Part shown: piece after piece, positions 9,237-17,895 of the stretch | Layout of the letters: each line of letters begins with the position of its first letter | Numbering within the stretch: the first letter of the stretch is position 1 | NCBI RefSeq assembly: GCF_043951865.1 | Contig: NZ_JBINJF010000009.1 | Location: forward strand, 1-64,000 | Reading direction: 5' to 3' | From: JAMQKA01 sp043951865 | GTDB lineage: Bacteria > Bacteroidota > Rhodothermia > Balneolales > Balneolaceae | DNA length: 64,000 bases | Notes under the pieces: generated by a model | What the model saw: the letters and a program-made list of their open reading frames with translations, nothing else | Database searches by the model: none | Told to the model about the DNA's origin: nothing | Translations under genes and position numbers: made by a program

Positions 9237-10874
9237 ATGGGATTTACTACACTCGACTACATTGTATTTATCTCCTATGCCGTGGTTATTGTGGCAATTG
9301 GACTCTGGGTTTCCCGTGACAAGGAGGGGCACCAAAAAAATGCCGAGGATTATTTTCTGGCCGGGAAGTCTCTGCCATGGTGGGCAATAGGTGCTTCCCT
9401 TATAGCCGCCAATATTTCGGCTGAGCAGATTATCGGGATGTCAGGCTCCGGCTTTGCGGTCGGACTCGCTATCGCCTCCTACGAATGGATGGCGGCTGTC
9501 ACGCTGATTGTTGTCGGCAAATACTTTCTGCCGATCTTTATCGAAAAGAAAATCTTTACGATCCCGGAATTTGTTGAGCAGCGGTTTAATACTACGCTTA
9601 AAACGATTTTAGCCGTTTTCTGGATTGCACTGTTCGTATTCGTGAACCTTACGACGGTACTCTATCTTGGAGCACTGGCTCTCGACACCATCATGGGAAC
9701 GGGGGATGGCAGTCTCATGATCTATGCGCTCCTGGGCCTGTCTGCGATTGCTGCAGCTTACTCCCTGTATGGGGGACTGGCCGCTGTTGCCTGGACCGAT
9801 GTACTGCAGGTTGGTCTGCTGGTCCTGGGTGGTTTTGTCGTCACTATCGCCGGTCTCTACAATGTTACTCCCGAAGGGGGCATACTAAACGGCCTGGCTC
9901 ACATTTATGATGTAGCCGGAGAAAAGTTTACCATGATCCTGGATCGGTCGAACCCTGAATTTAGCAATCTACCGGGTATTGCCGTTCTGATTGGCGGACT
10001 GTGGGTGGCCAATCTCTATTACTGGGGCTTCAACCAGTATATTATACAGCGGACGCTGGCTGCAAAATCACTCAAGGAGTCACAAAAAGGGATTATTTTC
10101 GCCGGTTTTTTAAAATTGATCATCCCGTTGATTGTTGTCATTCCGGGTATTATCGTTTATGTGCTCTATAATCAGCCCGAAGGGACTACGCAAATTGCGG
10201 GGGTTGTTGATGCTTTTGCCAGGGAGGATGGAAGCATCAAATACGACAATGCGTACCCGTGGCTTATGAGGGTATTTCTCTCTCCCGGCTTTTTGGGCCT
10301 GGTGGTGGCAGCACTTGCGGCGGCCATTGTCTCGTCAATGGCTTCCATGCTCAATTCCGTGGCTACCATATTTACAATGGATATCTATATCCCGTATATA
10401 AATCGTGAGGCGACGGATAAGCAAACGGTCAACATGGGGCGAATTACCGCCGGAGTTGCACTGGTGGTGGCTATGCTGATGGCACCTCAACTGCAGACCG
10501 TGCCCCAGGTGTTCCAGTATATCCAGGAATACACCGGTATGGTCAGTCCGGGCATACTGGCGGTCTTCCTTATGGGACTATTCTGGAAAAAAACGACGTC
10601 AAAAGGGGCTATATATGGGGTGTTGGCCTCCATTGTAATTGCGGTGTTTCTGAAAACCCCTGCTGTTCAACTTCCTTTTCTGGACCAGATGTTCTACACG
10701 CTTATTGCCACCATCGCAATTATTGCAGGGGTCAGCTTGTCTACCAATCCCCGTGACGAGGATCCGAAAGCGATCCATACCACCGCTGAGATGTTTAAAA
10801 CCAGCCCGGCGTTTAACATCGGTGCTTACGTTATCCTGGTACTGGTAGCTGTACTTTACGCCGTATTCTGGTAA
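9237..10874 (+). CDS. Sodium/galactose symporter (SSS family, vSGLT-like)
   Basis: A 545-residue polytopic membrane protein of the solute:sodium symporter family. It closely follows the Vibrio sodium/galactose transporter vSGLT as I recall that sequence. The segment AANISAEQIIGMSGSG carries the Asn and Gln that contact galactose, and SYEW carries the galactose-binding Glu. The segments LYYWGFNQYIIQRTLAAKS and AALAAAIVSSMASMLNS, which contain the sugar-binding Tyr and Lys and the sodium-site serines, are also present. About 14 hydrophobic segments span the length, and the C-terminus ends in a final transmembrane helix (LVLVAVLYAVFW). galK follows 28 bases later and then galT, so it most likely imports galactose with Na+ for the Leloir pathway. 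ATG 9237 matches the start of the family. Confidence 0.92.
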   Translation: MGFTTLDYIVFISYAVVIVAIGLWVSRDKEGHQKNAEDYFLAGKSLPWWAIGASLIAANISAEQIIGMSGSGFAVGLAIASYEWMAAVTLIVVGKYFLPIFIEKKIFTIPEFVEQRFNTTLKTILAVFWIALFVFVNLTTVLYLGALALDTIMGTGDGSLMIYALLGLSAIAAAYSLYGGLAAVAWTDVLQVGLLVLGGFVVTIAGLYNVTPEGGILNGLAHIYDVAGEKFTMILDRSNPEFSNLPGIAVLIGGLWVANLYYWGFNQYIIQRTLAAKSLKESQKGIIFAGFLKLIIPLIVVIPGIIVYVLYNQPEGTTQIAGVVDAFAREDGSIKYDNAYPWLMRVFLSPGFLGLVVAALAAAIVSSMASMLNSVATIFTMDIYIPYINREATDKQTVNMGRITAGVALVVAMLMAPQLQTVPQVFQYIQEYTGMVSPGILAVFLMGLFWKKTTSKGAIYGVLASIVIAVFLKTPAVQLPFLDQMFYTLIATIAIIAGVSLSTNPRDEDPKAIHTTAEMFKTSPAFNIGAYVILVLVAVLYAVFW

Positions 10875-10902
10875 AAAAATGAATATTAATTTCTAATACT
10901 GC

Positions 10903-12087
10903 ATGATGAAGCAGCTGATCAAGAAAATAGAAACCGAGTTCAACAATCGTTTCCAGAGTGATTATATAGTGGTAAAATCGCCGGGACGAGTGAACCTGAT
11001 TGGAGAGCATACCGATTACAACGACGGGTTTGTACTGCCGGCGGCCATCGACAAGGTGATTGTGCTTGCCCTGGCCCCGAACGGGGGGTCCGAAATAAAT
11101 ATGGTCGCCGTTGATAAAAAGGAAGCCCATACCCACGACCTGGATGAAGATAAGTTTTCAAAAACCGGGATGGGATGGCCCGACTATCTGCTGGGAGTGA
11201 TTGTGGAGCTACAGATGGCAGACTATGAAATAGGCGGTTTTGATTGCGTTTTTGGGGGAAATATCCCGATCGGGGCGGGACTGTCTTCCTCGGCGGCTCT
11301 TGAGGGCGGCGTTATCACGGGACTGTCAGAAATATTTGATCTTGATATTCCCAAACGCGAGCGTGCCCTGCTGGCCCAGCAGGCGGAAAATGAGTTTGTG
11401 GGCGTACAGTGTGGTATTATGGATCAATTTGTAAATATTCACGGGGAAAGCGGTCACGCCCTGAAGCTTGACTGTCGCTCCCTGGAATATGAATTGTATC
11501 CCTTTAAGCAGGATGATATCCAGATTGTATTATGCGATACCCAGATTCGCCGGGAGCTGGCTTCCTCGGAATATAATGTTCGGCGGCGGCAGTGCGAGCA
11601 GGGCGTGGAGTTTTTTGCACAACATGATCCCGCCATCCAAAGCCTGAGAGATGTAGATCATGATCTGCTCGAGAAGCATCGCGACGAAATGAATCCCATT
11701 ATCTACAAACGTTGCAGGTTCGTGATCGAGGAAAACGAGCGGGTATTGAAGGGCTGTGATGATCTTGAAAACAGGAATATCGATGCTTTTGGGGATCGAA
11801 TGTTCGCTTCTCATGCGGGACTGCGGGATATGTACGAGGTCAGCTGTTCCGAACTTGACATTTTGGTGGAGGAATCTCGCAAGATTGACGGTGTCCTTGG
11901 ATCGCGCATGATGGGCGGCGGTTTTGGCGGCTGTACAATCAATCTGGTGAAGGAGGAGGCAGTTGAAGAGTTCGCAGGTCGTATATCTGATATCTATCTC
12001 GAAAAAACGACCCGGGCCGTAAATATCTACAGAACAAAAATCGGAGGAGGAGCTGAAGTCCTCTCCCTGGAAAGTAAAAATCGGTAA
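10903..12087 (+). CDS. galK: Galactokinase
   Basis: A 394-residue GHMP-family kinase that phosphorylates galactose at C1 using ATP, the first committed Leloir step in the cytoplasm. The galactokinase signature GRVNLIGEHTDYNDG lies at about residues 28-42, the phosphate-binding motif IPIGAGLSSSAALEGG at about 118-133, and the C-terminal GHMP motif MMGGGFGGCTINLV at about 337-350. The catalytic Asp region (CGIMDQF) is intact. It lies between the vSGLT-like symporter and galT with gaps of 28 and 4 bases, so the three genes form an operon. No galE or mutarotase gene is in the window. Confidence 0.96.
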   Translation: MMKQLIKKIETEFNNRFQSDYIVVKSPGRVNLIGEHTDYNDGFVLPAAIDKVIVLALAPNGGSEINMVAVDKKEAHTHDLDEDKFSKTGMGWPDYLLGVIVELQMADYEIGGFDCVFGGNIPIGAGLSSSAALEGGVITGLSEIFDLDIPKRERALLAQQAENEFVGVQCGIMDQFVNIHGESGHALKLDCRSLEYELYPFKQDDIQIVLCDTQIRRELASSEYNVRRRQCEQGVEFFAQHDPAIQSLRDVDHDLLEKHRDEMNPIIYKRCRFVIEENERVLKGCDDLENRNIDAFGDRMFASHAGLRDMYEVSCSELDILVEESRKIDGVLGSRMMGGGFGGCTINLVKEEAVEEFAGRISDIYLEKTTRAVNIYRTKIGGGAEVLSLESKNR

Positions 12088-12091
12088 GATT

Positions 12092-13138
12092 ATGAAGCTA
12101 GATTTTTCGGAGCACCCGCACAGGCGACTGAATCCACTGACGGGGGAATGGATCCAGGTAAGTCCCCACCGGGCCAAACGCCCCTGGCAGGGCAAGGAGG
12201 AGGAGAAGTCCGCCGATCAGAAATCCCGGTACGATCCCGGATGTTATTTATGTCCGGGCAACGAACGGGCCGGCGATGCTAAAAACCCTGAATACACCAG
12301 TACGTTTGTCTTTACCAACGATTTCAGTGCGCTGAAGCCGGATACGCCTTCAGAATCCTTCAATACCAACGACCTGCTGGTGGCCAAAGGGGAAAAAGGG
12401 CTCTGCCGTGTGATCTGCTTTTCCCCCCGTCACGACCTGACCCTGCCGGAGATGGAACTGTCACAGGTTCGCGAAGTGGTGGATCTCTGGGTCAGAGAGT
12501 ACCGGCAGCTCGGCAACCGGGAGTATATAAATTATGTGCAGATCTTTGAAAACAAAGGGGAGATTATGGGATGCAGCAATCCACATCCCCACGGGCAGAT
12601 CTGGGCGCAGGAAACCATTCCCGACGAACCGGCAAAAGAGCTGAAGCAGTTTAAAAAGTATTATGAGAAGCACGGTAACACGCTTCTGCAGGATTACCTG
12701 GAGATTGAGCAGCAGGAGAACGAGCGTATTGTCGTCCAAAACGAACACTTTGCGGTCTTGGTGCCTTTCTGGGCCTTCTGGCCGTTTGAGACCCTGCTGG
12801 TGAGCAAACGACCGTTCAGCCGCTTCACTGATATGACGGAGGAGGAAAAGGAGGCGCTGGCTTCTGTAATCAGCAGGATCACGATAAAATATGACAACGT
12901 ATTTAATATCTCGTTCCCGTATTCCGCCGGCTTTCATCCCGCTCCAACCGATGGGAATGCCTATCCTGAGTGGCATTTTCACATGCATTTTTATCCACCT
13001 CTGCTGCGTTCGGCCACGGTTAAAAAATTTCGGGTAGGGTATGAGATGCTTGGTAGCTCGCAGCGGGATATCACCCCGGAGGCCGCAGCCCGGTTGTTGC
13101 AGGATCTCCCGGAAATTCATTACAAAAAAGGGAAGTAA
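12092..13138 (+). CDS. galT: Galactose-1-phosphate uridylyltransferase
   Basis: A 348-residue enzyme that transfers UMP from UDP-glucose to galactose-1-phosphate. The active-site signature NPHPHGQIWA (about residues 163-172) contains the nucleophilic His of the HPH motif. Two cysteines in CYLCPGN near residue 50 and the later histidines (WHFHMHFYPP) fit the metal sites of the family. It starts four bases after the galK stop, which indicates translational coupling at the end of the symporter-galK-galT operon. Confidence 0.96.
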   Translation: MKLDFSEHPHRRLNPLTGEWIQVSPHRAKRPWQGKEEEKSADQKSRYDPGCYLCPGNERAGDAKNPEYTSTFVFTNDFSALKPDTPSESFNTNDLLVAKGEKGLCRVICFSPRHDLTLPEMELSQVREVVDLWVREYRQLGNREYINYVQIFENKGEIMGCSNPHPHGQIWAQETIPDEPAKELKQFKKYYEKHGNTLLQDYLEIEQQENERIVVQNEHFAVLVPFWAFWPFETLLVSKRPFSRFTDMTEEEKEALASVISRITIKYDNVFNISFPYSAGFHPAPTDGNAYPEWHFHMHFYPPLLRSATVKKFRVGYEMLGSSQRDITPEAAARLLQDLPEIHYKKGK

Positions 13139-13296
13139 AAAGTCCCCTTCCAGTGCGTAGCGCTCACATTTACGTGGAATGAGGATGGAGTTCCGAATTT
13201 TATCCTCCCGAAATAGCGGAAAATTGAGATCTGTTCCATCCGGACAGTAATTTGTCTTCCCTGTAACAACTAATAATCACAGATAAACCAACCATT

Positions 13297-14463
13297 ATGA
13301 TAAAGCACAATGTAATATTGTTTGTATTCGGCGTTGTATTGATTCCGTTTTTGCTATCGCCGGACGTGACAACTGCCCAGGAAGTGATGGGAGAGGTATG
13401 GTCGGAAGAAAAAGCACAGCAGTGGTATGACCAGCACGACTGGATCTCCGGAGCCAACTTTAACCCCAGCACCTCCATCAACCAGATTGAGATGTGGCAG
13501 GAGTTTAGTTTTGACCCGGAAACGATCGATCGCGAACTGGGATGGGCTGAAGATATCGGTTTTAATACCATGCGCGTATACTTGCATTATCTCGTATGGG
13601 CCCGCAGTCCGGAGGGACTGAAAAACCGGATGGAGCAGTTTTTGGAGATCGCCGACAGTCATGGCATCAAAATAATGTTTGTGCTGTTTGACGATGTGTG
13701 GGGAGACGATCCGAATTTGGGGGAGCAGCCGGACCCTGTTCCCGGTGTCCACAACAGCGCCTGGGTGGAAAGCCCCGGGCACGATCAGCGGCTGGATGAG
13801 GCGCTATATCCGGTCCTCAAGGCCTATACACAGGATTTGATCAGCCACTTTGATGGGGATGACCGCGTGCTGATGTGGGATCTCTACAATGAACCCGGAA
13901 ACGGTAAAAACCCGCCGTCCAGCTCACTACCGTTGCTTAAAAACGTGACAGCGTGGGCGCGTGATGTGAATCCCTCCCAACCTATCACCATCGGGATGTG
14001 GATCTGGAACGATGATTTTGAAGAGCTGAACAGGTTTTCAGCTGCCAATTCTGATATTATCACGTTTCACGACTACAACTCCATCGATCGAACCCGCGAA
14101 GTTGTAGGACGCCTGCAGGAGATGTACGACCGGCCGATGATATGTACGGAGTATATGGCACGAACCAACGGCAGTAAGTTTCAGACTCATTTCCCGTTTT
14201 TTGCCGAGCAGAATATCGGGGCCATAAACTGGGGACTTGTCAGCGGTAAAACGCAAACAATCTATTCCTGGCAATCACCACGAGGATATGGAGATGAGTT
14301 CTATGAGCGCTGGAGAGGTGAAGTTCGCGAAGTATATCGCTGGGAAGATCATCTCCAGGCTTCTGAGCCCGAAGTTTGGTTTCACGATATCTTTCGCCGT
14401 GACGGTTCTGCCTTTGATACCTCCGAAATTGAGCTGATAAAACGAATCAACAAGGAATATTAG
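13297..14463 (+). CDS. Secreted TIM-barrel glycoside hydrolase (cellulase-like, clan GH-A)
   Basis: A 388-residue protein with a Sec signal peptide (cleavage near TTAQE, about residue 28). The fold signature is that of clan GH-A (GH5/GH2-like TIM barrels). The probable acid/base Glu199 lies in DLYNEPG after strand 4. The probable nucleophile Glu285 lies in MICTEYMAR at strand 7. An aromatic-rich substrate groove is suggested by HNSAWVESPG. Similar Bacteroidota proteins are usually annotated only as cellulase-family or xylanase-like, so the substrate is unknown. It follows galT by 158 bases on the same strand. Release of galactose-containing sugars for the upstream operon is possible but unproven. 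Confidence 0.75.
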   Translation: MIKHNVILFVFGVVLIPFLLSPDVTTAQEVMGEVWSEEKAQQWYDQHDWISGANFNPSTSINQIEMWQEFSFDPETIDRELGWAEDIGFNTMRVYLHYLVWARSPEGLKNRMEQFLEIADSHGIKIMFVLFDDVWGDDPNLGEQPDPVPGVHNSAWVESPGHDQRLDEALYPVLKAYTQDLISHFDGDDRVLMWDLYNEPGNGKNPPSSSLPLLKNVTAWARDVNPSQPITIGMWIWNDDFEELNRFSAANSDIITFHDYNSIDRTREVVGRLQEMYDRPMICTEYMARTNGSKFQTHFPFFAEQNIGAINWGLVSGKTQTIYSWQSPRGYGDEFYERWRGEVREVYRWEDHLQASEPEVWFHDIFRRDGSAFDTSEIELIKRINKEY

Positions 14464-14812
14464 CCTTCATTTCTCCAGGATATTTGCTTTGTATGGAAGG
14501 CAAAGCGGAAATAACCGCACAGGCGTTCTTTCATTGACGTTGGGTAAGTTGTTTCCGCTTATACACCTTAGGCAGGAGAGCGATCTCCCATTATCCTTGT
14601 TGGGGAAATTTATGAATGATGGATTATGGATTGTGGATTCCGAGGATCGATACTCCGCATCTGCCTGGGAATGCCTCAAATAAAAAACTCTGTCTCCTTT
14701 ACCGAAGACAGAGTTTGATCCGCTTTTAGCGCGGTATAATGGCGTATGCAAGAGTATAGCCGCCTATAGATGATATTTACAACTCTTGTAAATTAAGTCG
14801 GTTAAATAAAAA
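14464..14812. other. Intergenic region between convergent genes
   Basis: This 349-base gap separates the glycoside hydrolase (plus) from an unknown minus-strand gene. Apart from the hairpin at 14681-14716 I see no gene, repeat or regulatory site. Confidence 0.5.
14681..14716 (-). terminator. Rho-independent terminator for the minus-strand gene pair
   Basis: AAACTCTGTCT (14685-14695) pairs perfectly with AGACAGAGTTT (14706-14716) across a 10-base loop. Read on the minus strand, the stem runs into a T-rich tail (TTTTTTATTT), ideal for ending the transcript from 14813-16456. It may also slow plus-strand transcription. Confidence 0.8.
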
Positions 14813-15070
14813 CTACCCAGCTGCCTTTTTGGTAGTGCCGGCGTTCCGCAATGCGCTGACCAGATCCTGGTACGATTCAACGGATGTTTCCAGGTCCTGG
14901 CTTTTCAACATGATTTTTCCGTTAAGTACAAGCTGGCAGCTCATGCCCCGGTACTCGAAATCCACCACCTCCAGCTTTTCCTGGTAGTCGTGGTACGGTC
15001 TGCTCACGTTCTCAACAAACATTATCTCAAATGCCAGTTGTTGTCTCAGGGATTGAAATAAACGTTCCAT
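14813..15070 (-). CDS. Small protein of unknown function (85 aa)
   Basis: An 85-residue protein with no signal peptide or membrane segment and no family I recognise. It has a mixed helical and strand pattern (FEYRGMSCQLVLNGKIML looks like a beta-hairpin) and a basic tail (TTKKAAG). It starts 42 bases after the stop of the TPR protein at 15113 and ends just before a strong minus-strand terminator, so the two are probably one transcript. A role together with the TPR protein is only a guess. Confidence 0.55.
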   Translation of the reverse strand: MERLFQSLRQQLAFEIMFVENVSRPYHDYQEKLEVVDFEYRGMSCQLVLNGKIMLKSQDLETSVESYQDLVSALRNAGTTKKAAG

Positions 15071-15112
15071 AATGTAACCTCTTGATGATTATCATGGACT
15101 TTTAGACGCTGT

Positions 15113-16456
15113 TTACTTGTCGAAGGTACCCAAAAGCTCGTCATAGGCTTCGATTGCGTCCTCATCGCGGCCGAGTGATTCGAGCACTTCCGCTTTTTTG
15201 TACATTGCCTGTTCCAGCAATCCTCCTTTTCCCGAAGAGGCCTTGAACCGCTGAATTGCCTTGCCGATCGCTTCAAGCCCCTGCTCCAGCTTGTCAGCCT
15301 CCAGCAGGGTGTCGACTCGTTTTGCGTATGCGTGATCCACATATTTGCTGAACTCGCTGTTTTTTGAATCATCGAGCCGATTGATCAACTGCTCGTATAC
15401 CGGCAACAGCTGATCACGGAGTTCCAGCTTCTCCACGATCTTCATTTTATTGATGAGAGCGATGGACGCCTGGTTATAGAGTTCGGGTTTCTCTGAACGG
15501 GCAAAACGATCAAATACTTTGTCCAGCGCCGGTATCGCTTCATTTAGTCGACCTACTTTATGGAGCAGAGCCGCCTTTTTAATTAATGCTTTATCAACAT
15601 ACCTGCTCTGGGCATTGGTTGTGCTTGGCGCCTGCGGGGTTGAGGGGGCTTCTGGAGCATCTGTGGCATCGCTGCCAGCGCCTTCGGTTGCTTCTGGTTG
15701 AAGGCCCGTGTCTATTTCCTGTTCAACTACTTGTCCGTTATTGTGGTGCTCATCTGATTGCATATTATTCCTTTCTGACTCTTCACTGGGTTTTTGACTA
15801 TTTTCGGTTGAGGTGTTCGAAACAACGGAAACTGATGAATTATCAATTTCAGGATCTGCGGACGTTTCCGGTGGCATATTTTCGAGGGACGTTTCAGTAC
15901 CCAGGGCTGAAATCACATTGGTTGTGACAATGTTGAGTCCGCTACCCTGGTGTTTCTGGGCGATCTCCTTGATCACATTTTCCACATTCGATTCCTCATT
16001 CTCCCTCTGTTCCAGAAGTGCTTCAAGCTTGTCGGACCCGATGTAATTGACCAGGGAAGTAAACGTCCGCGCCATATATTTCAGAATAATCTCGGACTTT
16101 GGTGACTCAAAACAATCCCTGAGTTGATCCGTAATCTCCTCGATCGATAAACGGTGGATTGCGGTATCTTTTTTGAAAAGCTCTCCATATGCCTGAAGTA
16201 GCCCGATAGCCAGCGCCTCCGCAGATGTTTCGGGGTCCCTGAACTGTTCAAGCAGGGGAGTGGGGGTGTTGTCGCTCCTCAACATTCGCAATTCTTTTAA
16301 GAGCGTCAGGATCAAAAAATCGGGAGGATTTTCGTATCCAAGTCCTTCAAGAAAACTGTTCTCAATTCGATCAGGCAGTTCTTGTTCCGTCCTGATACTG
16401 TCAAGAATCGCTTCCAAGTTATCCGTATTTACCAAAAATTTTTCAGTAAGTGTCAT
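15113..16456 (-). CDS. TPR-containing protein of unknown function
   Basis: A 447-residue soluble protein with three parts. The N-terminal 200 residues are acidic and mostly helical (LTEKFLVNTDNLEAILDSI onward) and match no family I know. A low-complexity acidic Ser/Pro/Ala/Thr linker lies around residues 205-285. The C-terminal 150 residues hold about four degenerate TPR-like helical pairs (AALLHKVGRLNEAIPALDKV and AEVLESLGRDEDAIEAYDEL are the clearest). No signal peptide is present, so it is presumably cytoplasmic. It is first in a two-gene unit with the 85-residue protein. A scaffold or protein-binding role is inferred from the TPRs. Confidence 0.6.
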   Translation of the reverse strand: MTLTEKFLVNTDNLEAILDSIRTEQELPDRIENSFLEGLGYENPPDFLILTLLKELRMLRSDNTPTPLLEQFRDPETSAEALAIGLLQAYGELFKKDTAIHRLSIEEITDQLRDCFESPKSEIILKYMARTFTSLVNYIGSDKLEALLEQRENEESNVENVIKEIAQKHQGSGLNIVTTNVISALGTETSLENMPPETSADPEIDNSSVSVVSNTSTENSQKPSEESERNNMQSDEHHNNGQVVEQEIDTGLQPEATEGAGSDATDAPEAPSTPQAPSTTNAQSRYVDKALIKKAALLHKVGRLNEAIPALDKVFDRFARSEKPELYNQASIALINKMKIVEKLELRDQLLPVYEQLINRLDDSKNSEFSKYVDHAYAKRVDTLLEADKLEQGLEAIGKAIQRFKASSGKGGLLEQAMYKKAEVLESLGRDEDAIEAYDELLGTFDK

Positions 16457-17102
16457 GGGTCCCTCTGAGACTTCAAGTTAATGCCGCAATCTTGTTTCAA
16501 ACCATCCATTTTTAATTCATTCGTAATTTTTGTAATAAAAAACTTCATTACAAGTTAAATTTCTCTATAATTACCTGTATTTAAAAGCTTTACCTATAAA
16601 TTAAATTAGAAAATAGCCGTTTATGGCCTTTATAAAGGGTGTTTCACTATTTCAAACTGTTATATATTATTAGATAAATCTAATGTAACAGATTGGCAAA
16701 ACCCGACTTCGCCCGGGTTTTTGTGGTTAAAATCTTAATTTAGAAGGCGTAAACTGCTGTTTTGAATGCACTCGGGTGTTGGTCTTATATAAAAATGTCT
16801 GGCTTTAAAAATCCCTCTATATGTCAGTATCGGCTATCAGTTGTCAAGTGGTTAGCAACAATCAGCTAATCCCTGATAACCAATAGGAAAATATCCAGGT
16901 GGTGATTTTTTGGGATTCGGTTTTGTTTACACAAAAAAGAACATTCCTGTACAGGGGAGTGACTGCAAAATTTTCACAATGCTATCCATGTAGTGACAGC
17001 GTTTTTTAAGTACTGTACGGATAGATCTCCACAGACCATTGAGCATGTCCTGGGATTTGATAAAATCACTAAATTGTGATGTGGTAGTTTAGGAGGTGGA
17101 AA
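16457..17102. other. Long AT-rich non-coding region with an orphan terminator-like hairpin
   Basis: These 646 bases between the TPR gene start and the tRNA contain no credible open frame. The part nearest 16500-16690 is very AT-rich and probably carries the promoter of the minus-strand TPR gene. A hairpin with a T tract lies at 16698-16722, and a perfect 10-base palindrome CCTGTACAGG at 16946-16955. A small RNA could be encoded here, but I cannot support one. Confidence 0.45.
16698..16722 (+). terminator. Terminator-like hairpin without an obvious upstream gene
   Basis: AAAACCCG (16698-16705) pairs with CGGGTTTT (16714-16721) over an 8-base loop and is followed by T and then G on the plus strand. 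No plus-strand gene precedes it for over 2 kb. On the minus strand it lies about 380 bases beyond the tRNA, where it could end that transcript, with a run of four Ts. Confidence 0.5.
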
Positions 17103-17180
17103 TGGTGGGTGATGTAGGATTCGAACCTACGACCCCTAGCTTGTCGAGCTAGTGCTCTAAACCAACTGAGCTAATCACCC
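17103..17180 (-). tRNA. tRNA-Val (anticodon GAC), CCA encoded
   Basis: On the minus strand 78 bases fold into a complete cloverleaf. The acceptor stem GGGTGAT/ATCACCC pairs perfectly, the D arm is GCTC/GAGC with loop AGTTGGTTTA, the anticodon stem is CTAGC/GCTAG, and the T arm is GTAGG/CCTAC with loop TTCGAAT. Discriminator A73 and an encoded CCA end the molecule (A76 at 17103). The seven-base anticodon loop reads TCGACAA, which gives anticodon GAC (valine) but places C instead of the near-invariant U at position 33. Confidence 0.9.
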
Positions 17181-17421
17181 AAGGCGAGCTTAATATAGGA
17201 AAATCACGGCATCCTTATCAACGAAAATTTTTATGGACTGTTGTATCAGGTGTTTTCCCTGAAGTAAATATTTAGTAATGCTGGTTGGCAGGAGAAAGGC
17301 CACTTTTGAGAATACAAATATTCATCACGAATTTAAGATCGAGTTGTGCTTTCGGCTGATAAGGAGGTTTTGTATCTTTTTGCGCTCCATTGCAAGTCAC
17401 ATTCGTTATTAAAATATCAGC

Positions 17422-17883
17422 ATGGTACAGCGCAGAGAAATCAGAGAAGTAGTATTACAGGCCCTGTTTGCCGAAGAAGTAAGCGGCAACAGGTGGGAAC
17501 AGGTCTTGTCTTCCCTCATAAAACCCAAATTGACCAAAGACAAGTCCGGCCTGAAGTTCGCCGAACAACTGTTCCTGAAGACCGCAAAAAATAAAGAAGA
17601 ACTAGACAGCATTATTCAAGATCATATCAAAAACTGGAATATCCACCGCCTGGCAACAGTAGACAAGTTGATTCTGCGACTGGCTTTATGCGAGTTTTTG
17701 TTTTTTGAAGAGATTCCCACCAAGGTAACTATTAATGAGGCGATAGAGATCGCCAAGCGCTTTTCGACTAAAAAGTCAGGAAATTTCGTTAATGGCATTC
17801 TGGATGCGGCGTTGGAGCGGCTCCGGAATGAGGATCGAATACAGAAAAAAGGGCGTGGACTCATCGAATCATCATTTAATTAG
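17422..17883 (+). CDS. nusB: Transcription antitermination factor NusB
   Basis: A 153-residue all-helical protein. NusB binds boxA RNA together with NusE (ribosomal protein S10) to promote antitermination during rRNA transcription. The family start pattern (RREIREVVLQALFAEE) and the conserved C-terminal segment (IPTKVTINEAIEIAKRFS, then SGNFVNGILDAAL) are present, and the length is normal. ATG 17422 places the RRE motif at the N-terminus as expected. It lies 12 bases upstream of the phosphatase gene, so these are likely co-transcribed. Confidence 0.95.
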   Translation: MVQRREIREVVLQALFAEEVSGNRWEQVLSSLIKPKLTKDKSGLKFAEQLFLKTAKNKEELDSIIQDHIKNWNIHRLATVDKLILRLALCEFLFFEEIPTKVTINEAIEIAKRFSTKKSGNFVNGILDAALERLRNEDRIQKKGRGLIESSFN

Positions 17884-17895
17884 AGATCCTGCACA

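Noticed and set aside
16946..16955. Perfect 10-base palindrome CCTGTACAGG
   Set aside because: Ten-base dyads occur by chance at this scale, and no nearby promoter or gene needs it.
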